Under the pieces are notes generated by a model. That model was not told where the DNA came from. It made no database searches and saw only the letters and a list, made by a program, of their open reading frames with translations. From JAWPNA01 sp045402695 (lineage in GTDB: Bacteria > Acidobacteriota > Polarisedimenticolia > JACPZX01 > DASXTC01): DNA of 16,116 nucleotides. A program made the translations under genes and the position numbers. This document shows positions 6,126-12,361 of the stretch, in pieces (positions within the stretch are counted from its first letter, which is position 1; every line of letters starts with the position of its first letter). The stretch is taken from contig JAWPNA010000232.1 in the NCBI GenBank assembly GCA_045402695.1, positions 1 to 16,116 of the forward strand, in the 5' to 3' direction.

Positions 6126-7913
6126 CTAGTGATCCCGGTTGAGCCTGATCTCGAAAGTGGTCCCCCTGCCCGGCTCGGAGGAGTAGGTCAGGGAGCCGCC
6201 GTGCGCCTCGACGATCCGCCGCGCGATCGGCAGCCCGAGGCCCGTGCCTCCTCTCTTGGTCGTGACGAAGAAGTCGAACACATCCAACCCCGGCTCGATG
6301 CCCGTGCCCGTGTCCTGAATCCCGATCACGAGGGAGCCGTCCGAGCTGGCGCCGGTGATCACGAGGCGCCCGCCCTGGGGCATCGCCTCGATCGAATTGC
6401 GTATCAGGTTGATCAGCACTTGCTTGATCTTCTCCCGATCGATCAGCAGACGCTGGTTCACCGCGTCGAGCGACTCCACAAGGAGGATGCCCGACTCGCG
6501 GGCCACCGGAGCCAGCAAGGCGGTCACTTCGCGGACGACCTCGGCGGGATCCGCCTCCGCCAGCGAGAGCCGGTCGATCGACGACAGCGTGAGGAACTCC
6601 TCCACCAGGCTGTCGAGCCGCACGATCTCCCGGCGTGCGGTTTCCACGAGCGCGGACAAGTCCCCGCCCACCGGATCCGCAAGGCGCGCGACGCGGCGCG
6701 ACAGCAGGACGAGCTGCAGGCTGATCGAGTTGAGCGGGTTGCGCACTTCGTGCGCGAGGCTCGAGGCCAGCATTCCCACGGCCGCCAGACGCTCCGCGCG
6801 CATCATGCCGTATTGCGCCTGCTGCAGCCTGAGGAGCGCCTCGCGCGCCTCGTGATACAGCCGAGCGTTCTCGATGGCGAGCGCGGCCTGTCCAGCCAAG
6901 GCGTCCGCCAGCTCGATCTGGTCCTGGGTCCACGTCGAGGGCTCTGCTCGGCCCGCAGTCAGCAGCCCCTCGAGCCGTTCCTGGGAGATGAGCGGCACCA
7001 GCAGGAGAGATCCCGAGCCCCACAGGCGCGCGCCGAGCGAGTCCGCCCCCCATTGCCCGCTCACGTTGGCGACGACGACAGCGCGGCGCTCAACAAGCGC
7101 CTCCGATACGACGGCCAGGCCGGCCGCGCCGAAGTCGGCCGGATCTCCTGTTTCCAACCCGGCGACGGGCGGGCCGGAGAGGTGGGCGAAGCGCAGCGCT
7201 GCCGTCCCTTCACTGAGGAAGATGGCGCAGCGGTCGGCCGCGAGAAGCTTGCGCGCGTACTCGCCCACGGCCTCCAGCACGCGATTCTGATCCAGACTCA
7301 CGCCGATCGCGTGGGCCAGCGAGGCCAAGGCCCTCGCCTCCGAGTTGCGGCGCGCGAGCATCTCTTTCTGTGAGCGCGCCTCACGAAGCAACCTGGCGGA
7401 TCGCAGCGCGACGGCCAGGGCCAGCGCGGCGGCGGTCGCCATGTCGCGGTGGTCCGGATCCCATGGGTCGAGAGCCTGCAGGACGAGGGCCCCCGTCTCC
7501 CCGGCGCCGTCGGCCAGAGGCAGCGCGAGGCAGAAGGTCGGTCCCGCCTTGGGCGCCTGCCGCTGGAACGTCCCGGTTCCGGAGAGAATCTCCTCGCCCA
7601 TGCGGACCACGTCGCACGCCGAGTGGGCCCCCACCGAAGCCGCCACGCGCAAGGGGAGCGGGGACGCGTCGCGCAGGAGGAGGGTCCCGGCCGAGGCTCG
7701 CAGGGTCTTCGCGGTCAGGGCGAGCCCTCGCGCGCAGATCTCCTCTTCCCCGGCGGGCGGGGCAATCAGGCGGACCAACTCGCTCACGAAGGCGAGAGCC
7801 TCCGAGGCGTGCGAGGCCGCCTGTTTCGTGGTCCCGATCGGCGAGTGCAAGCGCTCCTCGTCCTTCAGGCGCCGCGGCCTACTCTCCCCAAGGACTAGCA
7901 GACGGCGTGCCAA
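6126..7913 (-). CDS. Soluble sensor histidine kinase with two GAF domains (NtrB-like)
   Basis: The product is up to 595 aa with no membrane segment. Two GAF-like sensory regions lie at about 48-175 and 192-352, followed by a coiled linker (YHEAREALLRLQQAQ). The HisKA dimer domain has H388 in SSLAHEVRNPLNSI, and the HATPase domain has an N box NLIRNSIEA (502-510), G1 DTGTGI (534-539) and G2 GGTGLGLPI (555-563). It is expected to phosphorylate the adjacent NtrC-type regulator in response to a small cytoplasmic ligand or redox state. The signal cannot be named. The start is uncertain: 7913 is a TTG giving the longest product, and another in-frame TTG about 21 codons later is preceded by a GAGGAG sequence. 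It lies 37 bp after the cyanophycin-synthetase-like gene, so co-transcription is likely. Confidence 0.92.
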   Translation of the reverse strand: MARRLLVLGESRPRRLKDEERLHSPIGTTKQAASHASEALAFVSELVRLIAPPAGEEEICARGLALTAKTLRASAGTLLLRDASPLPLRVAASVGAHSACDVVRMGEEILSGTGTFQRQAPKAGPTFCLALPLADGAGETGALVLQALDPWDPDHRDMATAAALALAVALRSARLLREARSQKEMLARRNSEARALASLAHAIGVSLDQNRVLEAVGEYARKLLAADRCAIFLSEGTAALRFAHLSGPPVAGLETGDPADFGAAGLAVVSEALVERRAVVVANVSGQWGADSLGARLWGSGSLLLVPLISQERLEGLLTAGRAEPSTWTQDQIELADALAGQAALAIENARLYHEAREALLRLQQAQYGMMRAERLAAVGMLASSLAHEVRNPLNSISLQLVLLSRRVARLADPVGGDLSALVETARREIVRLDSLVEEFLTLSSIDRLSLAEADPAEVVREVTALLAPVARESGILLVESLDAVNQRLLIDREKIKQVLINLIRNSIEAMPQGGRLVITGASSDGSLVIGIQDTGTGIEPGLDVFDFFVTTKRGGTGLGLPIARRIVEAHGGSLTYSSEPGRGTTFEIRLNRDH

Positions 7914-7950
7914 GTCGCGCCCGAGAACCCCGGAAGCCGGCGGCGGTTCG

Positions 7951-8676
7951 TCAGATGTGGCGGATCCGGTACTGCGGCGCCCCGCTCAGGTTCATGGCAT
8001 ACGGTGTCTCGGCGAGGTACCCGACTTCGAGGAGCGCCCCGAGGGCCCGCGTTGCCTTCTCCTCGGACCAGGTCATGGCCTGCGCCACGGCCGGGGGCGA
8101 GAGCCCCTCGTAAGGGCGTCTGTAGACCAACCGGGCCGCCTCGAGGATTTCGCGCTCGGAGGCTCCGATGTGTTGAGACTGGATCGCGGCCGTGAGCCAG
8201 GCCAGAGCGAGAGCCAGGCTGAGCCGGCCGACGCTGGGGTCCCGGCATTCGATCATGAGATCGAACCGGCCGGGATGCCTGCGGTACTCGGCGGTGACTC
8301 CGCTGCATCGCTTCTCATCGGTGATGACGCACTGGAAATCGATGACGGCGTGCTCGATGAGGTGGGCCAGGGCGAGGCGGGGATTGAACGCCTCCACCGA
8401 TTGGGACCCGCCCGGGGCGCCGGCGCGGGCCGAAGACGCGAAGACGTGATACGCCTCGGCCCCCCGGCACTCGTGTTTCCTGAAAGCGGGTGAGAAGGCC
8501 AGCAACGCCCCTTCGAGGCCGGAGATAGCCTTGATGGGATCGCCGGGATCCCACGCGATCTCGAGAGTGAGGAGCATGATCGGGGCGTTGCGCGGAAACT
8601 TCCAGTTCAAGGCCGCCGCCCCAGGGTAGGTCCCGTACTCGGTCTGGAGGACACGAATCTTCGGTTGGGCGCGCAT
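7951..8676 (-). CDS. Stand-alone cyanophycin synthetase N-domain-like protein with winged-helix-like C-terminus
   Basis: The product is 241 aa and soluble. Residues about 5-165 recall the N-terminal domain of cyanophycin synthetase (CphA). The hydrophobic strand IMLLTLEIAWD is followed by ISGLEGALLAFSPAFRKHEC, similar to CphA IPGF..L...P.L.EH.C. Then come LAHLIEHAVIDFQ (103-115), similar to GHIVEHVALELQ, and FDLMIECRDPSVGRLSLALA, similar to the Y.V..EY.DE..GR segment. The ATP-grasp and Mur-ligase catalytic domains of CphA are missing, so it cannot make cyanophycin. Residues about 172-240 (SEREILEAARLVYRR, later AVAQAMTWSEEKATRALGAL) look like a winged helix. I infer a binding or regulatory role upstream of the kinase-regulator pair. 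The ATG at 8676 has a weak ribosome site, and a 12-bp hairpin ends 10 bases before it. Homology is judged by eye. Confidence 0.72.
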   Translation of the reverse strand: MRAQPKIRVLQTEYGTYPGAAALNWKFPRNAPIMLLTLEIAWDPGDPIKAISGLEGALLAFSPAFRKHECRGAEAYHVFASSARAGAPGGSQSVEAFNPRLALAHLIEHAVIDFQCVITDEKRCSGVTAEYRRHPGRFDLMIECRDPSVGRLSLALALAWLTAAIQSQHIGASEREILEAARLVYRRPYEGLSPPAVAQAMTWSEEKATRALGALLEVGYLAETPYAMNLSGAPQYRIRHI

Positions 8677-8686
8677 GGCTCAGGAT

Positions 8687-8713
8687 GGGGCCCTCGGCTT
8701 GGCCGAGGGCCCC
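8687..8713 (-). promoter_or_regulatory. Perfect 12-bp GC-rich hairpin just before the CphA-N-like start codon
   Basis: The arms are GGGGCCCTCGGC (8687-8698) and GCCGAGGGCCCC (8702-8713), separated by three bases. On the minus-strand transcript the hairpin lies after the 67-aa gene and ends 10 bases before ATG 8676. There is no U run, so a simple intrinsic terminator is unlikely. It could limit ribosome access to the next gene or stabilise the upstream small-gene mRNA, so that the small proteins exceed the downstream regulators. Confidence 0.7.
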
Positions 8714-8761
8714 GGCAGGTTCGCTTTCATCCGATGGGAAGACACTGATGGGAGAAGCTCT

Positions 8762-8965
8762 TCACTTCTCCTCCCACTTCGACTCCTCTCTGTCCAGAGT
8801 GCCCTGGAGCACCACGCGATACTCGCCGGTCTCCGGGTTCAGCGCCTCGACCTTCGCCCGGGCGATGGTGCTGTTGATGATCATCTCTCCGATCTTCGAC
8901 CGGAGGGCTGCCGGTGATGTGGGAGCAGTCTCGAGGGAACGGAAATCCTGAACATGGAACTTCAT
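8762..8965 (-). CDS. Small protein of unknown function, 67 aa
   Basis: I do not recognise this gene. The product begins MKFHVQDFRSLETAPTSPAA, is soluble, and ends in a charged tail (TLDREESKWEEK). The middle (ARAKVEALNPETGEYRVVLQ) looks like two beta strands joined by a turn. The ATG at 8965 is preferred over an in-frame GTG at 8977 because the GGGAGG ribosome site abuts the GTG but sits 11 nt from the ATG. That strong site makes real translation likely. It lies 83 bp after another small gene and 85 bp before the CphA-N-like gene, all on the same strand. It may be a partner or ligand carrier of the regulatory proteins that follow. Confidence 0.68.
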   Translation of the reverse strand: MKFHVQDFRSLETAPTSPAALRSKIGEMIINSTIARAKVEALNPETGEYRVVLQGTLDREESKWEEK

Positions 8966-9014
8966 CGTCGTTGCCACCTCCCTTCATCTGGATTTGGGAA
9001 AGCACAGACACGCC

Positions 9015-9028
9015 TCCCCTTCGGGGGA
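9015..9028. repeat. Small CCCC-TTCG-GGGG hairpin between the two small genes
   Basis: TCCCC (9015-9019) and GGGGA (9024-9028) flank TTCG. On the minus strand, in the transcript of the small genes, it reads as a 5-bp stem with a CGAA loop. It lies in the 83-bp gap between the two small genes and may be a minor processing or stability hairpin. Confidence 0.35.
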
Positions 9029-9048
9029 CCTGCCGGGCCCTCGCTAGT

Positions 9049-9246
9049 TCAGTACTTGCCGGACCTGTCTTCGACGGCGCAGGCGATGATCGTGGCGTAA
9101 AGGTCGCCCGCCGGCTCCGCGCGAGCCAGCGGCCCGGTGCGAGGAGCGGGAGCCGCGCGGGCCTTGAACACGGGCTCGTGCGAGCGCGCCTCGGCACGCG
9201 TTGCCGTGGATTTGGTCAGGGGGTGTTCCAAGGTCTGCGATGCCAT
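9049..9246 (-). CDS. Small protein of unknown function, 65 aa, first gene of the sigma-54 operon
   Basis: I do not recognise this gene. The product starts MASQTLEHPLTKSTATRAEA. It has a low-complexity Ala/Arg/Pro-rich middle and a more ordered end, EPAGDLYATIIACAVEDRSGKY. The ATG at 9246 has a perfect AGGAGGT (9261-9255) 8 nt upstream, the best ribosome site in the region, which strongly supports translation and fixes the start. It is the first gene behind the sigma-54 candidate at 9413-9398 and a structured leader. The disordered N-terminus with a short conserved-looking tail resembles precursor peptides or small regulatory partners, but no modifying enzyme is visible. Calling it a precursor would be speculation. 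Confidence 0.65.
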   Translation of the reverse strand: MASQTLEHPLTKSTATRAEARSHEPVFKARAAPAPRTGPLARAEPAGDLYATIIACAVEDRSGKY

Positions 9247-9280
9247 GGGGGCCGACCTCCTCTGCACTTCAAATCGGACG

Positions 9281-9358
9281 CCGGGAGTCAGCAGGGGGGA
9301 GGGGAACCCATGCGAGCCGCGCCTGTTGTTCGGTGCAGCTTCCCCCTGCTGATCCCGG
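9281..9358 (-). promoter_or_regulatory. Structured leader RNA candidate: long hairpin upstream of the first small gene
   Basis: CCGGGA (9281-9286) plus TCAGCAGGGGG (9288-9298) pair perfectly with CCCCCTGCTGATCCCGG (9342-9358), leaving only G9287 bulged. Three more pairs (one G-T) close toward a 37-base loop. In the minus-strand transcript starting near 9387 this forms most of the leader. Loop bases CTGCAC (9338-9333, minus strand) are complementary to GTGCAG (9267-9262), which directly adjoins the AGGAGGT ribosome site, so a pseudoknot controlling translation is possible. It matches no riboswitch class I can name. Confidence 0.6.
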
Positions 9359-9397
9359 ACTGACCTCGATTCCAGATCCATCCTCGGCATCTTGATG

Positions 9398-9413
9398 TGC
9401 AATTCCGGTGCCG
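9398..9413 (-). promoter_or_regulatory. Sigma-54 (-24/-12) promoter candidate for the small-gene/CphA-N-like/two-component operon
   Basis: On the minus strand the sequence is CGGCACCGGAATTGCA. The GGCAC and TTGCA blocks match the sigma-54 consensus exactly, with the required GG (9412-9411) and GC (9400-9399) at canonical spacing. Transcription would begin near 9387, leaving about 140 nt before the first small gene. An NtrC-type activator encoded in the same transcription unit supports use of this promoter and suggests self-activation. Confidence 0.68.
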
Positions 9414-9522
9414 TTGCATCCGCCGATGAGGGGCCTGGCCCGACTCCTCGCAAGTCCTCACGCTCGGCCCAGATTCAGCGGCCGGCTTCATTCCATCTTC
9501 CACCGTTACACCTGGAGGCGGA

Positions 9523-9533
9523 CGGAGACTCCG
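9523..9533. promoter_or_regulatory. Perfect palindrome midway between the two sigma-54 candidates (possible activator site)
   Basis: CGGAG-A-CTCCG forms a perfect 5-bp inverted repeat around A9528. It is about 116 bp from the minus-strand -24 GG and about 108 bp from the plus-strand -24 GG, the distance at which NtrC-type activators commonly bind. The repeat is short, so binding by the encoded regulator is only a suggestion. Confidence 0.3.
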
Positions 9534-9634
9534 AAAAGAGTGCGTCGTTGCCCGCGTGAGGCGTAAATCCTGCGCCGGATGTGGGCGACTGAGGATCCGC
9601 AGGCGGGCGCGATCGATGGATCATCTCCTGGATG

Positions 9635-9650
9635 TGGCATGGAGAGTGCA
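9635..9650 (+). promoter_or_regulatory. Sigma-54 (-24/-12) promoter candidate for the ald operon
   Basis: TGGCATGGAGAGTGCA keeps the invariant GG (9636-9637) and GC (9648-9649) at exact spacing. It differs from the consensus at one base in each block (C to T in the -24 block, T to G in the -12 block). Transcription would start near 9661, 125 nt before the alanine dehydrogenase ATG. It is weaker than the opposite promoter but similarly placed relative to its gene. Confidence 0.5.
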
Positions 9651-9694
9651 GTGACGTCGTGTAGAGAGGTCGGGCTGCGCGATTGCCCGCACCC

Positions 9695-9719
9695 CAGGCC
9701 GGGGCGGCCTGCTCGTTTT
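9695..9719 (+). terminator. Hairpin followed by T run in the ald leader (possible attenuator)
   Basis: CAGGCC (9695-9700) and GGCCTG (9706-9711) form a perfect 6-bp stem with a 5-base loop. TTTT at 9716-9719 follows after four bases. It lies between the sigma-54 candidate and ald, so if it works as a terminator it would attenuate the operon rather than end it. The short stem and short T run keep confidence low. Confidence 0.3.
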
Positions 9720-9741
9720 GCATATGCGGGAGATGTGACGA

Positions 9742-9759
9742 CGAGGCGGCAGCGCCTCG
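9742..9759 (+). promoter_or_regulatory. Second ald leader hairpin upstream of the ribosome site
   Basis: CGAGGCG (9742-9748) and CGCCTCG (9753-9759) are a perfect 7-bp stem with a GCAG loop. It ends 13 bases before the GGGGGAGG ribosome site of ald. It may influence initiation or mRNA stability. Confidence 0.4.
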
Positions 9760-9785
9760 ATCCGGCCGAAAAGGGGGAGGTTCGC

Positions 9786-10934
9786 ATGAATATCGGAGTG
9801 TTGTCGGAAAGGGTTTCCTCGGAGAGCCGCGTCTGCTTGACCCCTGCGGGCGCGCGAAACCTCGTCATGCACGGGCACAGGGTCGTGGTCGAGTCGGGCG
9901 CGGGGGCCCTCGCGCGCTTCGGCGACGAGGAGTACCAGGATGCCGGTGCCTGGGTCGTGTACGACCGGGAGGAGGTCTTCGGGCGATCGGACCTGACGCT
10001 GAAGGTGTCTCAGTTGAAGGGCTCCGAGGCCGAGTGGCTGCGGGAAGGGCAGGCCGTCATGGCGTTCCATCACATGGCTGCCGCCGGCCGCGACCTGGTG
10101 GACGACCTGCGCGCGCGAGGCGCGACGCTGATCGGCTACGAGGTGATCGAGGACGCCCAGGGCGACCTTCCGATCCTTCATGCGATGAGCGAAATCGCCG
10201 GGCAGCTCGCGGTGCACGTGGGGGGGCATTACCTCGAGACGCGCGCCGGAGGGCGCGGCATCCTGCTGGGGGGTGGCACGGGCATCCCGCCCGCGCACGT
10301 GGTGATTCTCGGAGCGGGGGTGGTGGGTCAGTGGGCCGGACGTATCGCCGCGGGCAACCGCGCCCAGGTCACGCTGCTCGACAGCAGCGTGTCGGCGTTG
10401 AGGCGCGCCGAGACGGCGCTGGGCCAGGGTGTCATCACCGAGGTAGCCGATCCCCGCGCAATCGCCCGGGCGGCGGCGTACGCCGATGTCCTGATCGGCG
10501 CCGTCCTCATTCGAGGAGAAAAGGCCCCCAACCTCGTGACGCGCGACATGGTCGAGGGGATGAGGCGCGGCTCGGTGATTGTCGATGTCTCCATCGATCA
10601 GGGTGGTTGTGTCGAAACCAGCCGGCCGACGACGCTGGAGGATCCCATCTACGTCGAGTCGGACGTCACGCACTACGCGGTGCCTAACATGTCATCCGCT
10701 GTCGCGCGCACAGCTTCCCTGGCGCTGACGCACGCTCTGCTGCCGTTCGTCACGGCGCTGGCCGATCGGGGCGTGGAGACCGCGCTGAAGGAGGATCCGG
10801 GTCTGAGGGCCGGCGTCTATACCTACCGCGGCGAGCTGGTCTCCGAGGGTGTGGCCAGGACCTTCGCCATGCCGTGCCAGAAGATCAGCGAGATGGTCGG
10901 CTCGCCGGATTATCCAGGAAACATCTACGCGTGA
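9786..10934 (+). CDS. ald: Alanine dehydrogenase
   Basis: The product is 382 aa, close to the usual 370 or so. It interconverts L-alanine with pyruvate and ammonium using NAD. Family landmarks are present: substrate arginine R15 (SSESRVCLTP), catalytic lysine K73 (DLTLKV), catalytic histidine H96 (MAFHHMAA), a Rossmann dinucleotide loop VVILGAGVVGQWAG, and VIVDVSIDQGG carrying the conserved aspartate. The late motif HYAVPNM is followed by SSAVART, where family members commonly have PGAVPRT, a small variation beside the active site. The ATG at 9786 has GGGGGAGG 5 nt upstream, which decides against longer in-frame starts overlapping the promoter region. It leads a five-gene operon and lies behind a sigma-54 candidate, so nitrogen-linked control is likely. 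Confidence 0.93.
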   Translation: MNIGVLSERVSSESRVCLTPAGARNLVMHGHRVVVESGAGALARFGDEEYQDAGAWVVYDREEVFGRSDLTLKVSQLKGSEAEWLREGQAVMAFHHMAAAGRDLVDDLRARGATLIGYEVIEDAQGDLPILHAMSEIAGQLAVHVGGHYLETRAGGRGILLGGGTGIPPAHVVILGAGVVGQWAGRIAAGNRAQVTLLDSSVSALRRAETALGQGVITEVADPRAIARAAAYADVLIGAVLIRGEKAPNLVTRDMVEGMRRGSVIVDVSIDQGGCVETSRPTTLEDPIYVESDVTHYAVPNMSSAVARTASLALTHALLPFVTALADRGVETALKEDPGLRAGVYTYRGELVSEGVARTFAMPCQKISEMVGSPDYPGNIYA

Positions 10935-10948
10935 GGGCATCGCCCAAC

Positions 10949-12289
10949 ATGGGAAACGGTTCCTGGACCGAGAGCTACCGCTCCAAGGTCACATCAGCAG
11001 CGGGCGCAGCGGCGGCCGTCCGATCCGGAAGCCGCGTCTACATCCATCCGGGTGCCGCGGAGCCCGAGGGGCTCGTGCGTGCGCTCATCGAGCGGGCGGG
11101 CGATCTGCGCGGCGTGGAGATCATCCATCTGTTGACGCTGGGAGATGCCGGCTACGTGGGTCCCGGGATGGAGCCTCACTTCCGCCACAACGCGATGTTC
11201 GTCGGATCAAACGTGCGCGAGGCGGTTAACTCGGGGCGCGCCGACTACACCCCCGTCTGTCTCTCCGAGGTGTCGTCGCTCTTCACATCCGGAGCGCTGC
11301 CGATCGACGTCTGCCTGATCCAGGTCTCGCCTCCCGACGAGCACGGCTTCTGCTCGTTCGGCGTGGGAGTGGACTGCACGAAGGCCGCGGTCGAGCAGGC
11401 GAGGGAGGTCATCGCGGAAGTCAACACCGAGATGCCGCGGACACTGGGCGACTCTTTCATCCACGTGCGGAAGATCCACCGCATCGTGGAGAGCTGCCGG
11501 CCCATCCTGGAGCTCCCGAGGGTTGCGATCACCGACCTGCACCGTCGGATCGCCAGGAACGTCGCCGGGCTCGTCGAGGACGGCTCGACCCTTCAGATGG
11601 GCATCGGGGGTGTGCCCGACGCGGTGCTCTCCTATCTGATGGACCGCAAGGATCTGGGCGTGCACACCGAGATGTTCTCCGACGGAGTGATGGAGCTGGT
11701 CGAGGCGGGCGTCATCAACAACGAGCGCAAGACGCTTCACCGGGGCAAGATCGTGGCGGGTTTTCTCATGGGCTCGCGGCGGCTTTACACGTTCGTTCAC
11801 AACAACCCTCTCATCGAGATGCACCCCAACGAATACACCAACGATCCGTTCATCATCGCGGCCAACGAGCGGATGGTGGCGATCAACTCGGCGCTCATGG
11901 TGGACTTGACGGGGCAGGTGTGCGCCGACTCACTCGGCACCAGCATCTTCTCCGGCGTGGGAGGACAGGCCGACTTCATCCGCGGTTCGGCGCGCTCGAA
12001 AGGGGGCAAGCCGATCATCGCGCTTCCCTCCACGGCGAGGGACGGCAAGGTTTCTCGCATCGTCCCGATGCTGGAGCCCGGCTCGGGTGTCGTGACCACG
12101 AGGGCCGACGTTCACTACGTCGTGACGGAGCATGGAGTGGCGTATCTGCACGGGAAGACCCTGCGGCAGCGGGCCGAGGCGCTCATCGCCGTGGCTCACC
12201 CTGACTTCCGCGGAGATCTGTACGACTCAGCGATCAAGCACCGTTACCTTGGCACAACGTTCGTCCCCGCCGCGCCGGTCCTCGGTTGA
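10949..12289 (+). CDS. Acetyl-CoA hydrolase/transferase family protein (4-hydroxybutyrate CoA-transferase-like)
   Basis: The product is 446 aa. Two CoA-transferase halves are recognisable. The N-terminal half has VRSGSRVYIHPGAAEPEGLV and the P-x-D-x-x-G-x-x-S-F-G type motif PPDEHGFCSFGVG. The C-terminal half has LQMGIGGVPDAV and HTEMFSDGVMELV, where E241 is the expected glutamate that carries CoA. It also has VHNNPLIEMHPNEYTNDP, CADSLGTSIFSGVGGQADF and VVTEHGVAYLHGKT. This pattern fits 4-hydroxybutyrate or butyrate:acetate CoA-transferases and acetyl-CoA hydrolases; substrate cannot be settled by eye. Start choice: ATG 10949 has GAGGG 11 nt upstream, while an in-frame GTG at 10931 would overlap the ald stop as GTGA and is a real alternative. 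Only 14 bp separate it from ald. Confidence 0.88.
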   Translation: MGNGSWTESYRSKVTSAAGAAAAVRSGSRVYIHPGAAEPEGLVRALIERAGDLRGVEIIHLLTLGDAGYVGPGMEPHFRHNAMFVGSNVREAVNSGRADYTPVCLSEVSSLFTSGALPIDVCLIQVSPPDEHGFCSFGVGVDCTKAAVEQAREVIAEVNTEMPRTLGDSFIHVRKIHRIVESCRPILELPRVAITDLHRRIARNVAGLVEDGSTLQMGIGGVPDAVLSYLMDRKDLGVHTEMFSDGVMELVEAGVINNERKTLHRGKIVAGFLMGSRRLYTFVHNNPLIEMHPNEYTNDPFIIAANERMVAINSALMVDLTGQVCADSLGTSIFSGVGGQADFIRGSARSKGGKPIIALPSTARDGKVSRIVPMLEPGSGVVTTRADVHYVVTEHGVAYLHGKTLRQRAEALIAVAHPDFRGDLYDSAIKHRYLGTTFVPAAPVLG

Positions 12290-12293
12290 AGTG

Positions 12294-12348
12294 GCGCTGA
12301 GGTCGCGCTGAGGAGACGCTGGGGAGGCCCCGAGGAGGCCTCGAGGAG
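12294..12348 (+). repeat. Five imperfect 11-bp tandem repeats before the aminotransferase gene
   Basis: Units are GCGCTGAGGTC (12294-12304), GCGCTGAGGAG (12305-12315), ACGCTGGGGAG (12316-12326), GCCCCGAGGAG (12327-12337) and GCCTCGAGGAG (12338-12348). Four of the five end in GAG, and three in the ribosome-site-like GAGGAG. The array fills most of the 72-bp gap before the aminotransferase ATG, so it may vary the number or position of ribosome contacts. Confidence 0.6.
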
Positions 12349-12361
12349 GCAAGCAACAGCC

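Larger units (their letters stand above)
9247..9785. other. 539-bp divergent regulatory region without supported coding sequence
   Basis: This stretch separates the minus-strand small-gene operon from the plus-strand ald operon. It holds, from left to right, a ribosome site, a long leader hairpin, a minus-strand sigma-54 candidate, a short perfect palindrome near the midpoint, a plus-strand sigma-54 candidate and two leader hairpins before ald. Open frames run through it in several phases, but none has a credible start or recognisable product. Confidence 0.6.

Noticed and set aside
6100..7053. N-terminal extension of the NtrC-type regulator frame through the kinase gene
   Set aside because: The receiver domain starts properly at 6099 and the upstream residues are a frame shadow of the kinase.
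4684..7913. Assigning the kinase/regulator pair as the host's NtrB/NtrC
   Set aside because: The kinase has two GAF domains and a neighbourhood unlike glnA-ntrBC; only the general type is supported.
9247..9453. Longer in-frame start for the 65-aa protein
   Set aside because: The extension would code across the long hairpin and promoter, while the perfect AGGAGGT marks ATG 9246.
9579..9785. Longer in-frame start for alanine dehydrogenase
   Set aside because: The extra residues match nothing in the family, overlap the sigma-54 candidate, and the strong GGGGGAGG site supports ATG 9786.
9621..10673. A 350-codon minus-strand open frame opposite alanine dehydrogenase
   Set aside because: It is antisense to a well-supported enzyme and rich in Arg/His/Ala as expected for a codon shadow.
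12294..12348. CRISPR-like array
   Set aside because: Units are only 11 bp, directly abutting, without spacers.
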